From Archilochus colubris (lineage: Eukaryota; Chordata; Aves; Apodiformes; Trochilidae), in contig CM041086.1 in the NCBI GenBank assembly GCA_023079485.1, positions 11,292,401-11,356,400 of the forward strand: a stretch of 64,000 bases of DNA. Direction: 5' to 3'. Under the pieces are notes generated by a model. It made no database searches, had not been told where the DNA came from, and saw nothing but the letters and a program-made list of their open reading frames with translations. The first letter of the stretch is position 1. Every line of letters begins with the position of its first letter. Positions 36,701-47,409 of this stretch are shown here, piece by piece. A program made the position numbers and the translations under genes.

Positions 36701-38720
36701 TGATTTCTCTACTTGTGCTACAGAGATAAAAAATACCTCAGAAAATCAGCAGTGCTGGATTAATACTGAATTAAGACTACTCAGGGTTTTTTTTTTTTCA
36801 GGAGGAATGAACTTCCCCTTTGAGCTGGAGAGAGAGGTGGAAGATAGGCTACAACTCAGCTCAACTCCTTCCTGGGAGTGAGAGACAAAAATCCTCCCAT
36901 GTCACACCAGTTGCATCCAGTGAGTTTTATGTTGATGTAATTGCAGGTGTAGTTGGGGAATTATTATTATTATTTTTAAAGTGGTTTATTTATTCTGTGG
37001 TCACAGTCTTGTGGCTAAGTGTGGCAGCTAAAACATGGGTGTAAGTATGTTGAGTTGAGGGGGTGCTAGAAATCTATGTGATTCCATGGGGCATGCAGTG
37101 GAGTTTTAGCAGGAAAACCCCTTCCTGCAGAGCTTCTGCCTTCCAGTTGTCTTTGCATCTTCAGAGTGCCGTAGTCTTGTTCAAAAGAGAACAAGAGATT
37201 TGGATCAAAGGTTTGTCTAAAAGCATGATGAATACTTTTATCTCTGGTTTGGAAGAGGAAAAACTCTTGTTTCCATGTTTCCATGCATGGGTTGATTGGT
37301 GAGGTCTTCAGGTTCTCAGCTGTCCCTAACTTTTCCTAACATCCTGCAGCAACCTCATCTCTGACCATGCTAACCTTCTTAGATCTATAAGAGCCTTTGA
37401 GAAAGAGCTGATTTTTCCAGCATTGACTACAGAGGCTTGTGTGATTTGACATCTGAATGTCCCTTTTTCAACCCTGCTACCAGTGACCCACTGCATAGTA
37501 AGTGTCTGGCATTATAAAGTGGTTATTCACGGAGAGCTTCACCCAGTGCTATCTGGAGAGTGGGAGATGCTTTCCTGGCAAAGGATGTGGACATCGTGGG
37601 GCAGACCTTCAGCCAGGATTTAAAAAAAAATAAAATCTTGCTTGGTTGTTGGAGCTCAATGGGCATCTGTTAATTCATGTGGAAAACTCACGACCCCAGC
37701 AAGATCACAAAGTTCAGTGTCCCCGATGGAGCATGATACTTTGTGGTCACAACTGAAATGGCTTCCTTCCCATCATTGCTTCAGTCTTGGTTTTTCTGGA
37801 GTTCCTTTAAATAGCTTTATGCCAAAAAAAAAAAGAAAAAAAATGGAAAAAAAAAATAAAATCTGCTGTTCTCCATGAAAACGATGAGGAATGTCCTGTG
37901 AGTTCTGCCTTCTTCCTCTACTGGGTTATTGCTGTTCCACACGAGTTGGAATTGGAGCCCTGAGAACTCACCTGGGTCTGCTGCTCATGGGCTGTGTTGA
38001 TGGTGCACAGAAGGTGACTCTGTTGTTACCACAATGAGAATTCTGAACTTTTATTTCCTCGTTCCTGAAGAGCCTTCACCTTTTATTTTTAATTTAGAGA
38101 CATCAAGATGTTGAGGAAATTTTTTCCTCTATTTCCCATATAAATTTATTATCTAGATTTTTTTTACACAAGCAAGAAGCCAGAGTCCCAAGCTAATGTC
38201 AACCCCATTGTCTCTCCTAATATACTTAGGATGTATATTCTCTGCTTTGTGCTATTTTGACCTTCCCCAGCAGAAGGTGTGGTAGCCCTTTTGTGGAGCA
38301 ATGCAGAAGCAGCCTTGGGCTCTCTTTTGTCCAGTGGTGAGTGTCCTGCTTGAGATGCTCCCTTTCCTCTAAAAATAAGACTGACATTGCTCTCTTGCAG
38401 TCATATCCCTTGGCCAGGGAACAGAGCTTCTGGAAACCAGCAGGCTATGCTGTAAAATCAAGCTTCTTGGATTCCATTAACATTTTGTTAATGAAATAGT
38501 GCTTTGTCAAAGAGTCTTGAAAACTTAAAAGGGTATTTAAGCTTCTTCCATGAGTCAATACCATGTAATGTCAACATTACCACGAAGGGATAATTCAGAG
38601 ATGTCACACAAAGCATGTGTTATGCCATTTGCAGGCTAGCAAAACAGCTCAGCATTTATGTTGTTTAATCCATCTTCAAAAATCTTTTGTTCTGAAAAAG
38701 TTTGAGATCAATCTTGTCAG
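36700..38720. other. noncoding stretch, nothing specific
   Basis: Short ATT units lie near 36962-36975 and A runs lie at 37825-37859. No exon or mobile element is recognised. Confidence 0.4.
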
Positions 38721-38729
38721 TATTTACTG

Positions 38730-38815
38730 ACACAAAGCTGATGTAAGTTGCTGGGCTCCTATTGACTTCATCTGAGTTGTAATGATTTACCCCAGCCTCG
38801 AGTTAAGCCCAAATT
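38730..38815. repeat. possible ancient amniote repeat relic
   Basis: The order GGGCTCCTATTGACTTCAT, then GTAATGATTTACCCCAGC, then GTTAAGCCC matches the layout of an old dispersed sequence common in reptiles and birds (TGACTTCAATGGAGT ... GATTTACACCAG ... TCTGGCCC). I recognise the phrase but cannot assign a family name with confidence. Confidence 0.35.
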
Positions 38816-39161
38816 AGGCATATGAAGAACCTGATCTCAAACTTTTAAGGAATAGAGAACTGAGTGGCACAGACCCTGCCACTCAAAACACGGATAAAAG
38901 TAGAGGGAAATAAAGAGGTTGCAATGATCTGGGGCAGCACAGGCAAACTTTGAAGTGACTGCAAAAATGCAACACAATCTAAAACTGGGTTTTTTCCCTG
39001 GCTAGAAGTAAATAGGAAATAGAGAAATAGAGAGTTTAGATCAGAGCTCTGGCAATGAGGTTCAGAGTGGGGTTGGAGTGGGGTTCAGAGTGGAAATCAT
39101 GGAGGCTGATTTCCAAACTGTGTGTGCTTTGTTGTCATGCTAGGATGATATAAGCCCAGAC

Positions 39162-39450
39162 TGGTTTTGGTTGGAAAATAATCTCGTTAAAATAATCTCG
39201 TTCCAACCCCCTGTCATGGTCAGGGATACCTCCCACCAGCCCAGGGTGCTCCAAACCCCATCCAACCTTCAGCACTGCCAGGGATGGGGCAGCCACAGCT
39301 TCTGGGGGAAACCTGAGCAACCAGGGGCTCAGCATCCTCATGGTGAAGAATGTCTTTCTAATGTCTAACCTAAATCTCCCTTCTCTTCTTCCAGTTTAAA
39401 ACTCTTCCCCTTGTCCTCTCACAAAAGACCCTTCTAAAAATCCTGGGGTT
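39162..39450 (-). mobile_element. CR1 LINE, 3'-terminal fragment
   Basis: Read on the plus strand this is the antisense of an avian CR1 3' end. GGTTTTGGTTGGAA is followed by TTCCAACCCCCTGTCATGG, CCAGGGATGGGGCAGCCACA, AATGTCTTTCTAATGTCTAA and CCCCTTGTCCTCTCACA. The element is strongly 5'-truncated, as most bird CR1 copies are, and the similarity fades near 39450. It contains an internal 14-base tandem duplication at 39175-39202. No intact reverse transcriptase frame is present. Confidence 0.9.
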
Positions 39451-39855
39451 GTGTTGCAGTGAGTCTGATCGAGCTGTGTCAAGCCCCTCTTTCCATTCCT
39501 CCTGTCTTCCTTTTTTTATTTTTTCAGTAGCTCCAGAATCCTTCCTAGCATGCAAAGAAGTTGTTTCATCTGACAGGACATCAGAGTAATGCTGTTTGTT
39601 TTTCCTTTCTACTTTTAATCCCTTTCCATTAAAGCTCCACATAAACGATGTCGTTGAAAGTAATGAAAGGTAAGTCCCAGCCTTCTTGGGAGAAAACAGA
39701 CTGCCTCACTTCATCCTTGGCTGAATCTAAAGTGCTTTCCTCTGATTATTTCTTAGCTGCATTAAATCTATTTCAGCCCCAGACTTCCCAGATGGATGGG
39801 GTCAGTTCTGCAATATATAAAGTGCTGTAAAGTTCTTGCAAAAAAAAAAAAAAAA

Positions 39856-39961
39856 AGTCCTGTATTTTGGTGGTGAAGGTTTGTGGTTCATATTTTTCTT
39901 TTAAACCAAGTCCTGTATTTTGGTAGTAAAGGTTTGTGGTTCATATTTTTCTTTCAAACCA
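39856..39961 (+). repeat. 53-bp tandem duplication
   Basis: Two adjacent 53-base units (39856-39908 and 39909-39961) differ at 3 positions. An A run of 16 bases precedes them. The high identity indicates a fairly recent local duplication. Confidence 0.9.
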
Positions 39962-39964
39962 GGC

Positions 39965-41360
39965 ACTGTGGAGCCCAACAGCAGGTTGGGTTAGAGGAGC
40001 TCAGCAGGAGAAGCCCCAGCTCAGCATGGACAATGAGAGGGAAAATGGTCTTGGAGCTGTGGTACTGCTGGTGGGCCAGGCATGGTCAGGGAATTTGCAG
40101 GTTCTTTCTGTGTAAGGGCTACTTTCTGGCTTGGTTGCACACAGCTGGAAGAAAAATAGTGTGAGGGTTTTCATTTTTTGCTTTTATGCTGCTTTACAAG
40201 CCTGGAAAAATATAGGGCATGAACCACTTGCTTTTTCTGAGCAGACTTGCAGCAGTGTTGCTCCAGGTGAGGTCACTGCAAGAACAAGGAAAATGAGAAT
40301 AAAATATGGAAAATTGCAAATAGAGGCTTTGAAACTGCCTGAAAACTGATGGCACAGCCTACTGTGTGTTCCAGCAGCCTTATGATGTGAAAAGAATTCT
40401 TCTTGAGGGTGGCCTGGTAGCAAATTATACTCTATGTGAGTGTATCTAACACATGCATAATTTTACAATGCAATTAAATTAATTTTTGGATTTTTCTCCC
40501 AGATCCCAGTGTATTTGCTCATTCCTTTAAATGAATAACAGATTTGCTAAGTAGGAAAAATTGGAAAACCCACAAATGCTATAGAAGGAGTAGAATCAGA
40601 CATAAAGTTTATGTTCCAGCTTAACCTGATGTTAAAAACTGCACTTGGAGTCAGCAGCCTGGATCTGAAACCCCACGGGCAGCTCTGCAGCAAAAAAGAT
40701 GCATGTAGCAAAGGTGGCAATGCTTAAAATCCCTTGGAAAGAACAACAAAGCCAGACCCTTCTAATTCAAAAGAAAATAATGGTACAGGTAGTGATGTAA
40801 TGATATATGGGAAATATCATTCAGATGAATACTGTCCCAAAAGCATTACGAATTTTTGATGAGACCACAATATAAATCAAAGAAGTCTGAGAGAGGAGAC
40901 AGGCTGGAGTGCAGGATGCTGTGCAATTTTAACCTGCTGTTTAATTTTAACCTGCTGGTTTTTAAAGAAGGAGAGATAAATCCTGGGAGACATCAGCTAC
41001 TGAAGTTGGTAGAAACTGATCACAGAGATGGGGTTTGAATTTGCAGCAGTGGATACTGAAGGGTGAGGGAGGTGGCTGGTGATGTGTGATGGCTGTGGAC
41101 AGATCCCTTGGGGTCTTGAGGGTTAAATCCCAGAGATGAAATTGCCCTCTCTCAGGAACAAACATGAGCCTTTTTCAGAGGTGCAGAGCTGCTTCCATCC
41201 TATCAAAAAGCAGGCATTATGAAGATGACAAGTGAAATACCTGATACAAAACCTCCACAGATAATCTGCAAGACTGCTGTACTTCTGCATTTCTTTAAAA
41301 ATCCACTTCTGATTTTCTGAACATCATCAGTGATGTTAAACATCTGCTGATTTGTACATG
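39965..41360. other. noncoding stretch, nothing specific
   Basis: Unique sequence with a 17-base duplication (TTTTAACCTGCTG repeated) at about 40926-40960. No gene is seen. Confidence 0.4.
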
Positions 41361-41374
41361 AACCTGCATCTCCT

Positions 41375-41497
41375 CCTCTCACTTCTCCACATATAAAATG
41401 AGAATGATAGCTTTTTACTTATTTTTTTCTTTATTTCCCATGTAAATGCTAATTCTTGGAAAAGCAGTTCTGTATCACTCTGTATTTAGACAGTGCC
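41375..41497 (+). mobile_element. MIR-like SINE relic
   Basis: CTCCACATATAAAATGAGAA resembles the MIR phrase CTCATCTGTAAAATGGGGA. About 85 bases later GACAGTGCCTG resembles the MIR phrase AACAGTGCCTGG. Spacing and order agree with the MIR 3' half. MIR is an ancient SINE found across amniotes, and copies in birds are very diverged. The LTR-like element at 41498 interrupts it just after this motif. Confidence 0.35.
41492..41497 (+). repeat. target-site duplication AGTGCC (left)
   Basis: Six bases directly before the TG end of the 304-bp element, repeated exactly at 41802-41807 after its CA end. Confidence 0.75.
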
Positions 41498-41801
41498 TGT
41501 AGCGGGAGGAGCCCTTCTTGCTCCTAGGGCTGATCCTGAGGCCTCGGGGTTTAGCCCATTCCTGGACAATGTCCTAGGGCTGCTCCTGGGGCTCCGGGAT
41601 CTACCCCTTCTTGCCTGCTCCTGGAGCTCCTCGAGCTGTGGACTTCTCCATCCTCACTGAAGAGTGAGAGCTCTCTCCATGGGTTTCAGCTGCTCTCTTA
41701 TTGGCCCCCTGCTCCTGCACATGCTCAGGAGGGAGGCCAGACACAGGTGAACCCACACCCACTCATCAATAACTCAGGGCACCTGGTCCTGTCTCACTAC
41801 A
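41498..41801 (+). mobile_element. solo-LTR-like element (TGTAG...CTACA)
   Basis: The 304-base element starts TGTAG and ends CTACA and is flanked by perfect 6-base direct repeats (AGTGCC). The ends and a 6-bp duplication fit a solo LTR of an ERVK-type endogenous retrovirus; a short nonautonomous element with terminal inverted repeats is the alternative. The 5' half holds two to three diverged units of about 45-50 bases (CCTAGGGCTG at 41523 and 41573, CCCTTCTTG at 41512 and 41605). The 3' third is homologous to the element at 43042-43271. No coding region and no AATAAA signal were seen. Confidence 0.6.
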
Positions 41802-41807
41802 AGTGCC
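41802..41807 (+). repeat. target-site duplication AGTGCC (right)
   Basis: Exact repeat of 41492-41497, directly after the CTACA end of the element. Confidence 0.75.
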
Positions 41808-41809
41808 CA

Positions 41810-43030
41810 TCCTAGCAGGGCCCTTAAGTTCTCCAGGAGCTTCCAGGTATAATTTCTGAACCAAGCAGAGTATTTCCTCTCTAATTAAATTGGGGGATTG
41901 AAAGAAAGCAGAGTTTTCACCACTCTGTCATCTGTTAAACAACTGGTTATTCTAACTTCCTTCTTTCAGGTGGTTTGAGCAGAGGTCTGTGGTGGCCCAA
42001 ACTTTTGTGCTCAGCCCAAGAGGATGCTATGGATGGAGCTGACCTCAAAGTAAGTTTTCTGGAGGCCATTATGAGTCCTAGAATTTGTGGGGTTTTTTGG
42101 GTTTTTTTTGTTTTTTTCCTAAAGGAGACACGGCTCTGTGTGTGAGGGAGAGAGAGAAAGAGCCTTTGCTAGAGGGTTTCAGTTATCCCACTGTCAAAAT
42201 AGCCCTTATTTTTACTTGGAGTCTTCTGAATGGGAGATCCCACTACAAGTAGGTGAAGTGACCTCTTGGGTTTTTTGAACCTGCTCTTCTCTGGCAGGAT
42301 GCAAAGCTGCAGCTTTGAACAGGAACCCCCTCCTGCTCCATGCAAAACTCTTTGAATTGCCCCTGAGCTGCTTCTAAGGCTCCCCAGTTGCTCGTCAGGC
42401 ACTTTGAAGATGAGAATGCCCCAGCAGAGGGAAAACATGAAACAAAACTCAGTCCCTGATGCAGAGTGTGTGGCAGATTCCTCAAAGATCTTCAGCACAA
42501 TGGTTGCTCTCTGGTGGGGGGAGAGGAAAGAGCCTGGTTCTCCAGGTTGTAAAAGCAGAGCAGAATTGCACAGGGCTCTTCATTGGGTGGTAGATCAGGC
42601 AAAGGAAAGGTGTTTGAGGGGCTTCACAACATTCAAGTCAGGCAAAACTTGTTTCAGGTTGGCTTCATTGGGTCTTCCTGGCTGATTTATTATTAATTTT
42701 TCTTCCCCCTTGAAGTTTGTTGTATTCTCAAGCTGACAGCCATGCCACATCTTCAAGGGGAGTATTTTTCTCTGTATAATTTTTTTCATTTTCCCATGGA
42801 AACCATCACAGTCCAGTTCCTTCCCATCATCATTATCTGGTACATTTTGGATATGACCAAGAGCTCTGGGACCCAGAGGGCCCACAGATCCTTGGGATAG
42901 CAGTAAAATGGTAGGTGTTTTTCTCTTATCTGTGCAATTCTGGCTGGTTCTGTGATAACCAGCATGAAAGTATCTGTTATTTTGCCTTTTAAGCCTAAGG
43001 GGCTGGTTCTACTGGCCCATGTGAATGGTC
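41810..43030. other. noncoding stretch between the two related elements
   Basis: Unique sequence with G/T runs at 42089-42118. Frames of about 90-110 codons on both strands show no recognisable domain. Confidence 0.4.
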
Positions 43031-43035
43031 ATGTG

Positions 43036-43041
43036 TGATCC
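43036..43041 (+). repeat. target-site duplication TGATCC (left)
   Basis: Six bases before the TGTAG end of the foldback element, repeated exactly at 43272-43277. Confidence 0.75.
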
Positions 43042-43271
43042 TGTAGTGAAATGAGGCAACCAGGTGCCACTAATTGCCAGGGAGTGAGCATGGGCTTGTG
43101 TCAAGCCCACCTGTGCCTGATTAGGGTGGGCCCCAACTGCACCTTTTATTGGCCCCCTAATCCTGCTCATGCGCAGTGGGGGCCCACCCTAATTAGGCAC
43201 AGGTGGGCTTAACACAAGCTCATGCCCACTACCTGGCAATTAGTGGCACCTGGTTGCCTCATTTCACTACA
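43042..43271. mobile_element. foldback element with 93-bp inverted arms
   Basis: The 230-base element starts TGTAGTG and ends CACTACA. Bases 43042-43134 and 43179-43271 are reverse complements with 5 mismatches in 93, separated by a 44-base loop. It is flanked by perfect TGATCC repeats. The loop and right arm resemble the 3' third of the element at 41498-41801 (shared TTATTGGCCCCCT at 43146 and 41698, then the CTACA end). It therefore looks like a palindromic derivative of the same LTR-like family, in which the 3' part was duplicated in inverted form. No protein is encoded. A DNA transposon (MITE) is the other reading. Confidence 0.75.
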
Positions 43272-43277
43272 TGATCC
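43272..43277 (+). repeat. target-site duplication TGATCC (right)
   Basis: Exact repeat of 43036-43041, directly after the CTACA end. Confidence 0.75.
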
Positions 43278-43279
43278 AA

Positions 43280-44630
43280 AAAGTTTTCATGACCAGCAGA
43301 TAAATGAAGTGGTTTCCTTAAGGGCTTCTAATGTAACAAATGGAATTGATGTCCTAGGAGAGAGAAGGTGCAGAAACAGAAGGGAAGAACAACAGTAAAG
43401 GTGATTTTTAAAAAGAGATTCATTAGTAGAGATGAGCAACATTCTCATTTCTTTTTTGATAACTGCTATAATGCAGATGTGAGAACTGCCTGTAAAATAA
43501 ACAGGGAAAAGCAGAACCCTGTGGGCCACAACTCCTTCCCATATGTGACAGATCCTTTTTCCTTCCAATCAATTGATTGCATCCTAAAAAACATCTATTT
43601 TTCACCATTGACTTTAAAGGGATTTTAGATGACTGGTTCAGATACAGCTGAAGTGATTAAAGTTGGGTAAGATGAACTGGCAAACTACATGGATTTTTTT
43701 TTCCTTCCTTTATGCAAACCCTAAATCAAAAGGCATCTCATCAGAGTATTATAAAATACAGCCTTCAGAGGGGCCATATTCTACTGACACAGAAGTCTGA
43801 AGGGAGGAGGGAGACTCCCATCAATTTAGAGAGAGGTAAAGATTTCATCTCCCTCCAGAAATCATGGCCAGAAGGGGAAATTCAGACATTTATGGGATTT
43901 GCTTAGCTGAAGTATAGCTGAGCATGGAAATTTTCTGTTTTTCTTTAGAGTAGTGGAGCAAAAGCACAAGGAAAGACTGTTTCTAGTTGTGGGGTTGTTT
44001 TTTGGTTTTTTTTTAATTCTCTCCTCCCTTTTTTATTAAGCCAATGGCCTGAAATGTCCCTGGGGGGGCAGATACACCCTGTGTGATATTATAAATTGAG
44101 CTCCTTACCAGCCCTCTCCTCCTGACTGCAAACCAGGGATAAACTGCAGGTGTTTGTGGATGGAAAACCTCCCAGAGAAGCATTTCCCAGTCCATCTGGG
44201 AGGGATTCTCACCAAAAACCCCACATAAGCTGCACCACATTTGGATTTTGAAACCAGGTAAGGTTGTAAGTTGTTTAAGCAGGACCTGGAAGTTTCTGCC
44301 AATTGGGGAATATTTCCCTTGGGTTTCTGAATACATATACTAAATATATGTATTTTAAGTCAATAGAATTTCAAGGACAGGAGCCAGCAAAGCAAAGGAT
44401 GATTTGTTTCAGTTTTAAATCAGAAAGGGACTCACTGAGGCATAGGGTACATATTTGTTTCCTCTAATCTAAACATTAGTTTCATGACAATAATGAGTCA
44501 AGTATCAAATTATTATTTAAACATCCAAAGCCAGTGTCCCTTTTCCTAGCTGTAACTAATGCTCTTCTGCCAGAGGACAGGCATGGCTGTATTTTTCCCT
44601 AATTAAATCTGCATATCTTTCCCTCTGGAA
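43280..44630. other. noncoding stretch, nothing specific
   Basis: Unique sequence without recognisable exon or repeat family. A T run and G/T stretch lies at about 43994-44014. Confidence 0.4.
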
Positions 44631-44639
44631 GTCCACTTT

Positions 44640-45290
44640 CAAGTATTGGTGGTGGCAATAATTGGTTCTTTATTGATATATTGTGTTTTCCCTGGGATGT
44701 TTCAACTTTCTGCTGGAAATCCTTTTGAATTTTTATTTCTTTTATCTTCTGGTGCTTACAAAAGTTGATAATTCTGGTAGAACTGTGGATAAGACTCAGA
44801 TTTTTGATTTGCTGTGCAAGTCATGTGTTGGTAGCTGGGATCTTTTCTAGTAGCAATATCTCAGTTGTTGCTGACCATACTTAGCAAATGAACTCTTTAT
44901 CTTTCTCCTCTATTTGTTTTCTTCTATTTGTCCCTAGCTTGAAGGGTTGGTGGCACTTCTTGGGGGATAAATACAAGAAAATCTAATAATGCCTTTTGAA
45001 TGTAGCCATTTATTTGGGATCATATTTTATTTTAACTCTTAATGCAACTGTATAAGCAGTGCTCCATTGCTGTAATTGGATCTGGAAGTATATCTGTGCC
45101 ATTTAATTACATCTATGGCATATCTATTAGCTTCTTCAGAGTAATTAGTATCTTAATTTTTTATTAGAATCATTTTATATCCACAGTGTTCATTTTTCAC
45201 TTCAAATTCTTCAGCACATTTGCACCAATTTTGCTTTTTATACTGGAATTTCTGGCATAAATAATAATTAATTTTTTTTCTCCCCCACTG
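44640..45290. promoter_or_regulatory. candidate conserved noncoding element
   Basis: About 650 bases of unique, AT-rich but non-repetitive sequence with many ATTA/TAAT cores and balanced use of short motifs (for example around 45070-45150 and 45255-45270). Long AT-rich, complex stretches of this kind often prove to be ultraconserved-type enhancers near developmental genes. This is inference from appearance. Confidence 0.3.
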
Positions 45291-45304
45291 TGAATGTGAA
45301 CAGA

Positions 45305-45380
45305 ACCTACTCCAGCTTTCACTGAAGTCAATGGCAATCTTTTAATTCACTTCAGAGCAAACTGGATGAAGCCAACAGAG
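45305..45380. repeat. possible ancient amniote repeat relic
   Basis: CTCCAGCTTTCACTGAAGTCAATGG is the reverse-type counterpart of the TGACTTCAATGG phrase seen at about 38760. It probably derives from an old dispersed repeat that I cannot name. Confidence 0.3.
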
Positions 45381-47320
45381 TGCAAACTGTCCCATCTTAT
45401 CATGGAAACTGTTGTGTAGCAGAGCACAGTGAATTGATGGAAGATACAAACCAGCTGATTGTTTCCAGGCTTTTTTGCCAAAGAATTGATGGACTCTCAT
45501 CCAACTTTGTTAATTTTTAGCTCACCAATTATGGCATTTAATTATTAATTTTAGCCTCATCTTTTGGACAAATTAAAAACCTCTTCCAGTTAAAGATTTT
45601 TGTAGAAAGGTCTCGAGGTTTCCTTTCCTGACACCAAACGAACTTTCTATTCATCTCAACTAAGGCAGCTTGAAATTGGGCAGTTTAAAATGAAGAAAGA
45701 TCAATTCTATTAATTGAAAAATAAACATTTGCTACTTTTTTTCCTAACTACCTCTCTATTGTGTCTCTTCAGAGCTGTGTCAGTTCATTAATATAATTGC
45801 TGCTTTTGCTGCTGAATATGAAACCTGCAAGAGCTTCCATCTCAAACAGAACCCCAGCAAATTGCACTCCCAAGTAGGCACAAATTTATGATGTTCACTT
45901 TTCTCAGTGTTTTAATTTGCAGCTGCAGGGTGCTAACTATGTGTGCCAAACCAGATTTGATTTTATTATTCGTATTATTATTATTATTATTTTTAATTCT
46001 TGCAAGCAACTCGCTTGCTAGGGAGTTATTTTTCTTTTCTGCAAGGCTCCCACTCTGTTGATTAGAGGTTTGTTGCTTGGTAATGAATCTCTCCTTCAGG
46101 CAGTTAACGATTACAGACAACTCTCTACCCTATAATTTTGGGGGAAGGTTATTGAGGAGGTGATGTGGCAACGATTGGAATTGTTCCTGTAGCTTAGAAA
46201 TGTCCTGACTTTTGCTGGCTGGGTGTCAAGTTCTGGGCTTGAGAGTAGAAGTGGTGCTGGTCTCCAGGGTGGAAGAAACTTTCCTGGGTTATTTACTTCC
46301 AAATCTTGCCAGTTTGCAAGGTTAGAAGGAGTACTGTGAAAGATGGGGAATGTTCTTTAATTCTTAATAAAATGGCAGTGCAAACAGTGCCCATTCCATC
46401 CCAGGCTGAAGGAGACACTTAGAAGATTGGAACCCCCTTGGACCTCCTCAGCTGGCCCAAAATTCCTAGCATGATTTTAAAGCCTTTGTGAGCTTGGAGC
46501 ATCTTCTGCTTCAGATGGCAAGGTAACAATCATTTGTTTGCCCAGCCCTTAGATTGAAAAAAAGTTCACTTGAATGATTTGTGTTGGAGATTTTGTTGTT
46601 CTTTAAGGGTGGAGAAGAGTTATTTATGAGGTTTAAATGGAAAAAACCAAAACACCCTTAAGTTCAGTTCTTTACTAAAGATTTGAATGGAGGAGTGTTG
46701 AGCTCCCATGCACCTGAAATTAAAATCCTAACTACTGCAGTTATTTGCATATTTTATGTAGGTGCCACGAATGCTGATGGGAGCTGTGCTCCAACATCAA
46801 GGGGATGCTCCTCATCAGAGGATGGATTTTTCCAGTGGATGCATATGAGCAATTTGTACTGAATTTTTGTCAAAAAAAAAAAAAAAGGACTAGTGTTTTG
46901 CCACTTTAAAACCATGGAAACATCATGATGTTCTTTTAGAAATGACTCCATGAATTAATTGCAAATGACTTATTAATGAAACAAATATTCAGCTGTCACT
47001 TGAACTAAACTCCACGATATGCTTAATGATTATTTTTTTGAGAAAACATTTTTGTGTGTGTTTGATCTGCCTGGTGTTAACAGCAGCAGAAAAAGAGGAA
47101 AGCATTTGATGTCAGAGTGGAAACTTGAAACTGGCAAAAGAGAAGGAGAGGAAAAACCATCAGCCAATATGTGCAGAATGGGTGCAAACCCAAAGACATA
47201 GCAGACTCCTAACAATTATTTTGGAAAGCTGCTCCCTCAGGCAGCCCTAGTTAGATAATGAGGGTAAAATATGGTGACACAGGCAGGAAAATTTGGCAGC
47301 AAAGGGTTTTATGGGAATAC
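45381..47320. other. noncoding stretch
   Basis: No gene is recognised. It contains the ATT microsatellite at 45964-45990 and an A run at 46873-46887. The remainder is unique AT-rich sequence. Confidence 0.4.
45964..45990 (+). repeat. (ATT)n microsatellite with one CG interruption
   Basis: ATT units are broken once by TCGT near 45970. The opposite strand gives an asparagine run in frame, which is an artefact. Confidence 0.85.
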
Positions 47321-47329
47321 TAATTCAGC

Positions 47330-47405
47330 CACGTTCCACATCTGTAAAATGAGCATCAAAACATTTACCTCGTATGGGGTGGGGAGATGTTTCAAACTGC
47401 AGAGA
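47330..47405 (+). mobile_element. MIR-like SINE relic
   Basis: CACATCTGTAAAATGAGCAT is followed by ACATTTACCTCGTATGGGGT. This parallels the MIR 3' half (CTCATCTGTAAAATGGGGAT ... ACCTACCTCATAGGGTT) in the same order and with similar spacing. MIR copies in bird genomes are old and fragmentary, which fits the divergence. Confidence 0.5.
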
Positions 47406-47409
47406 GGCA

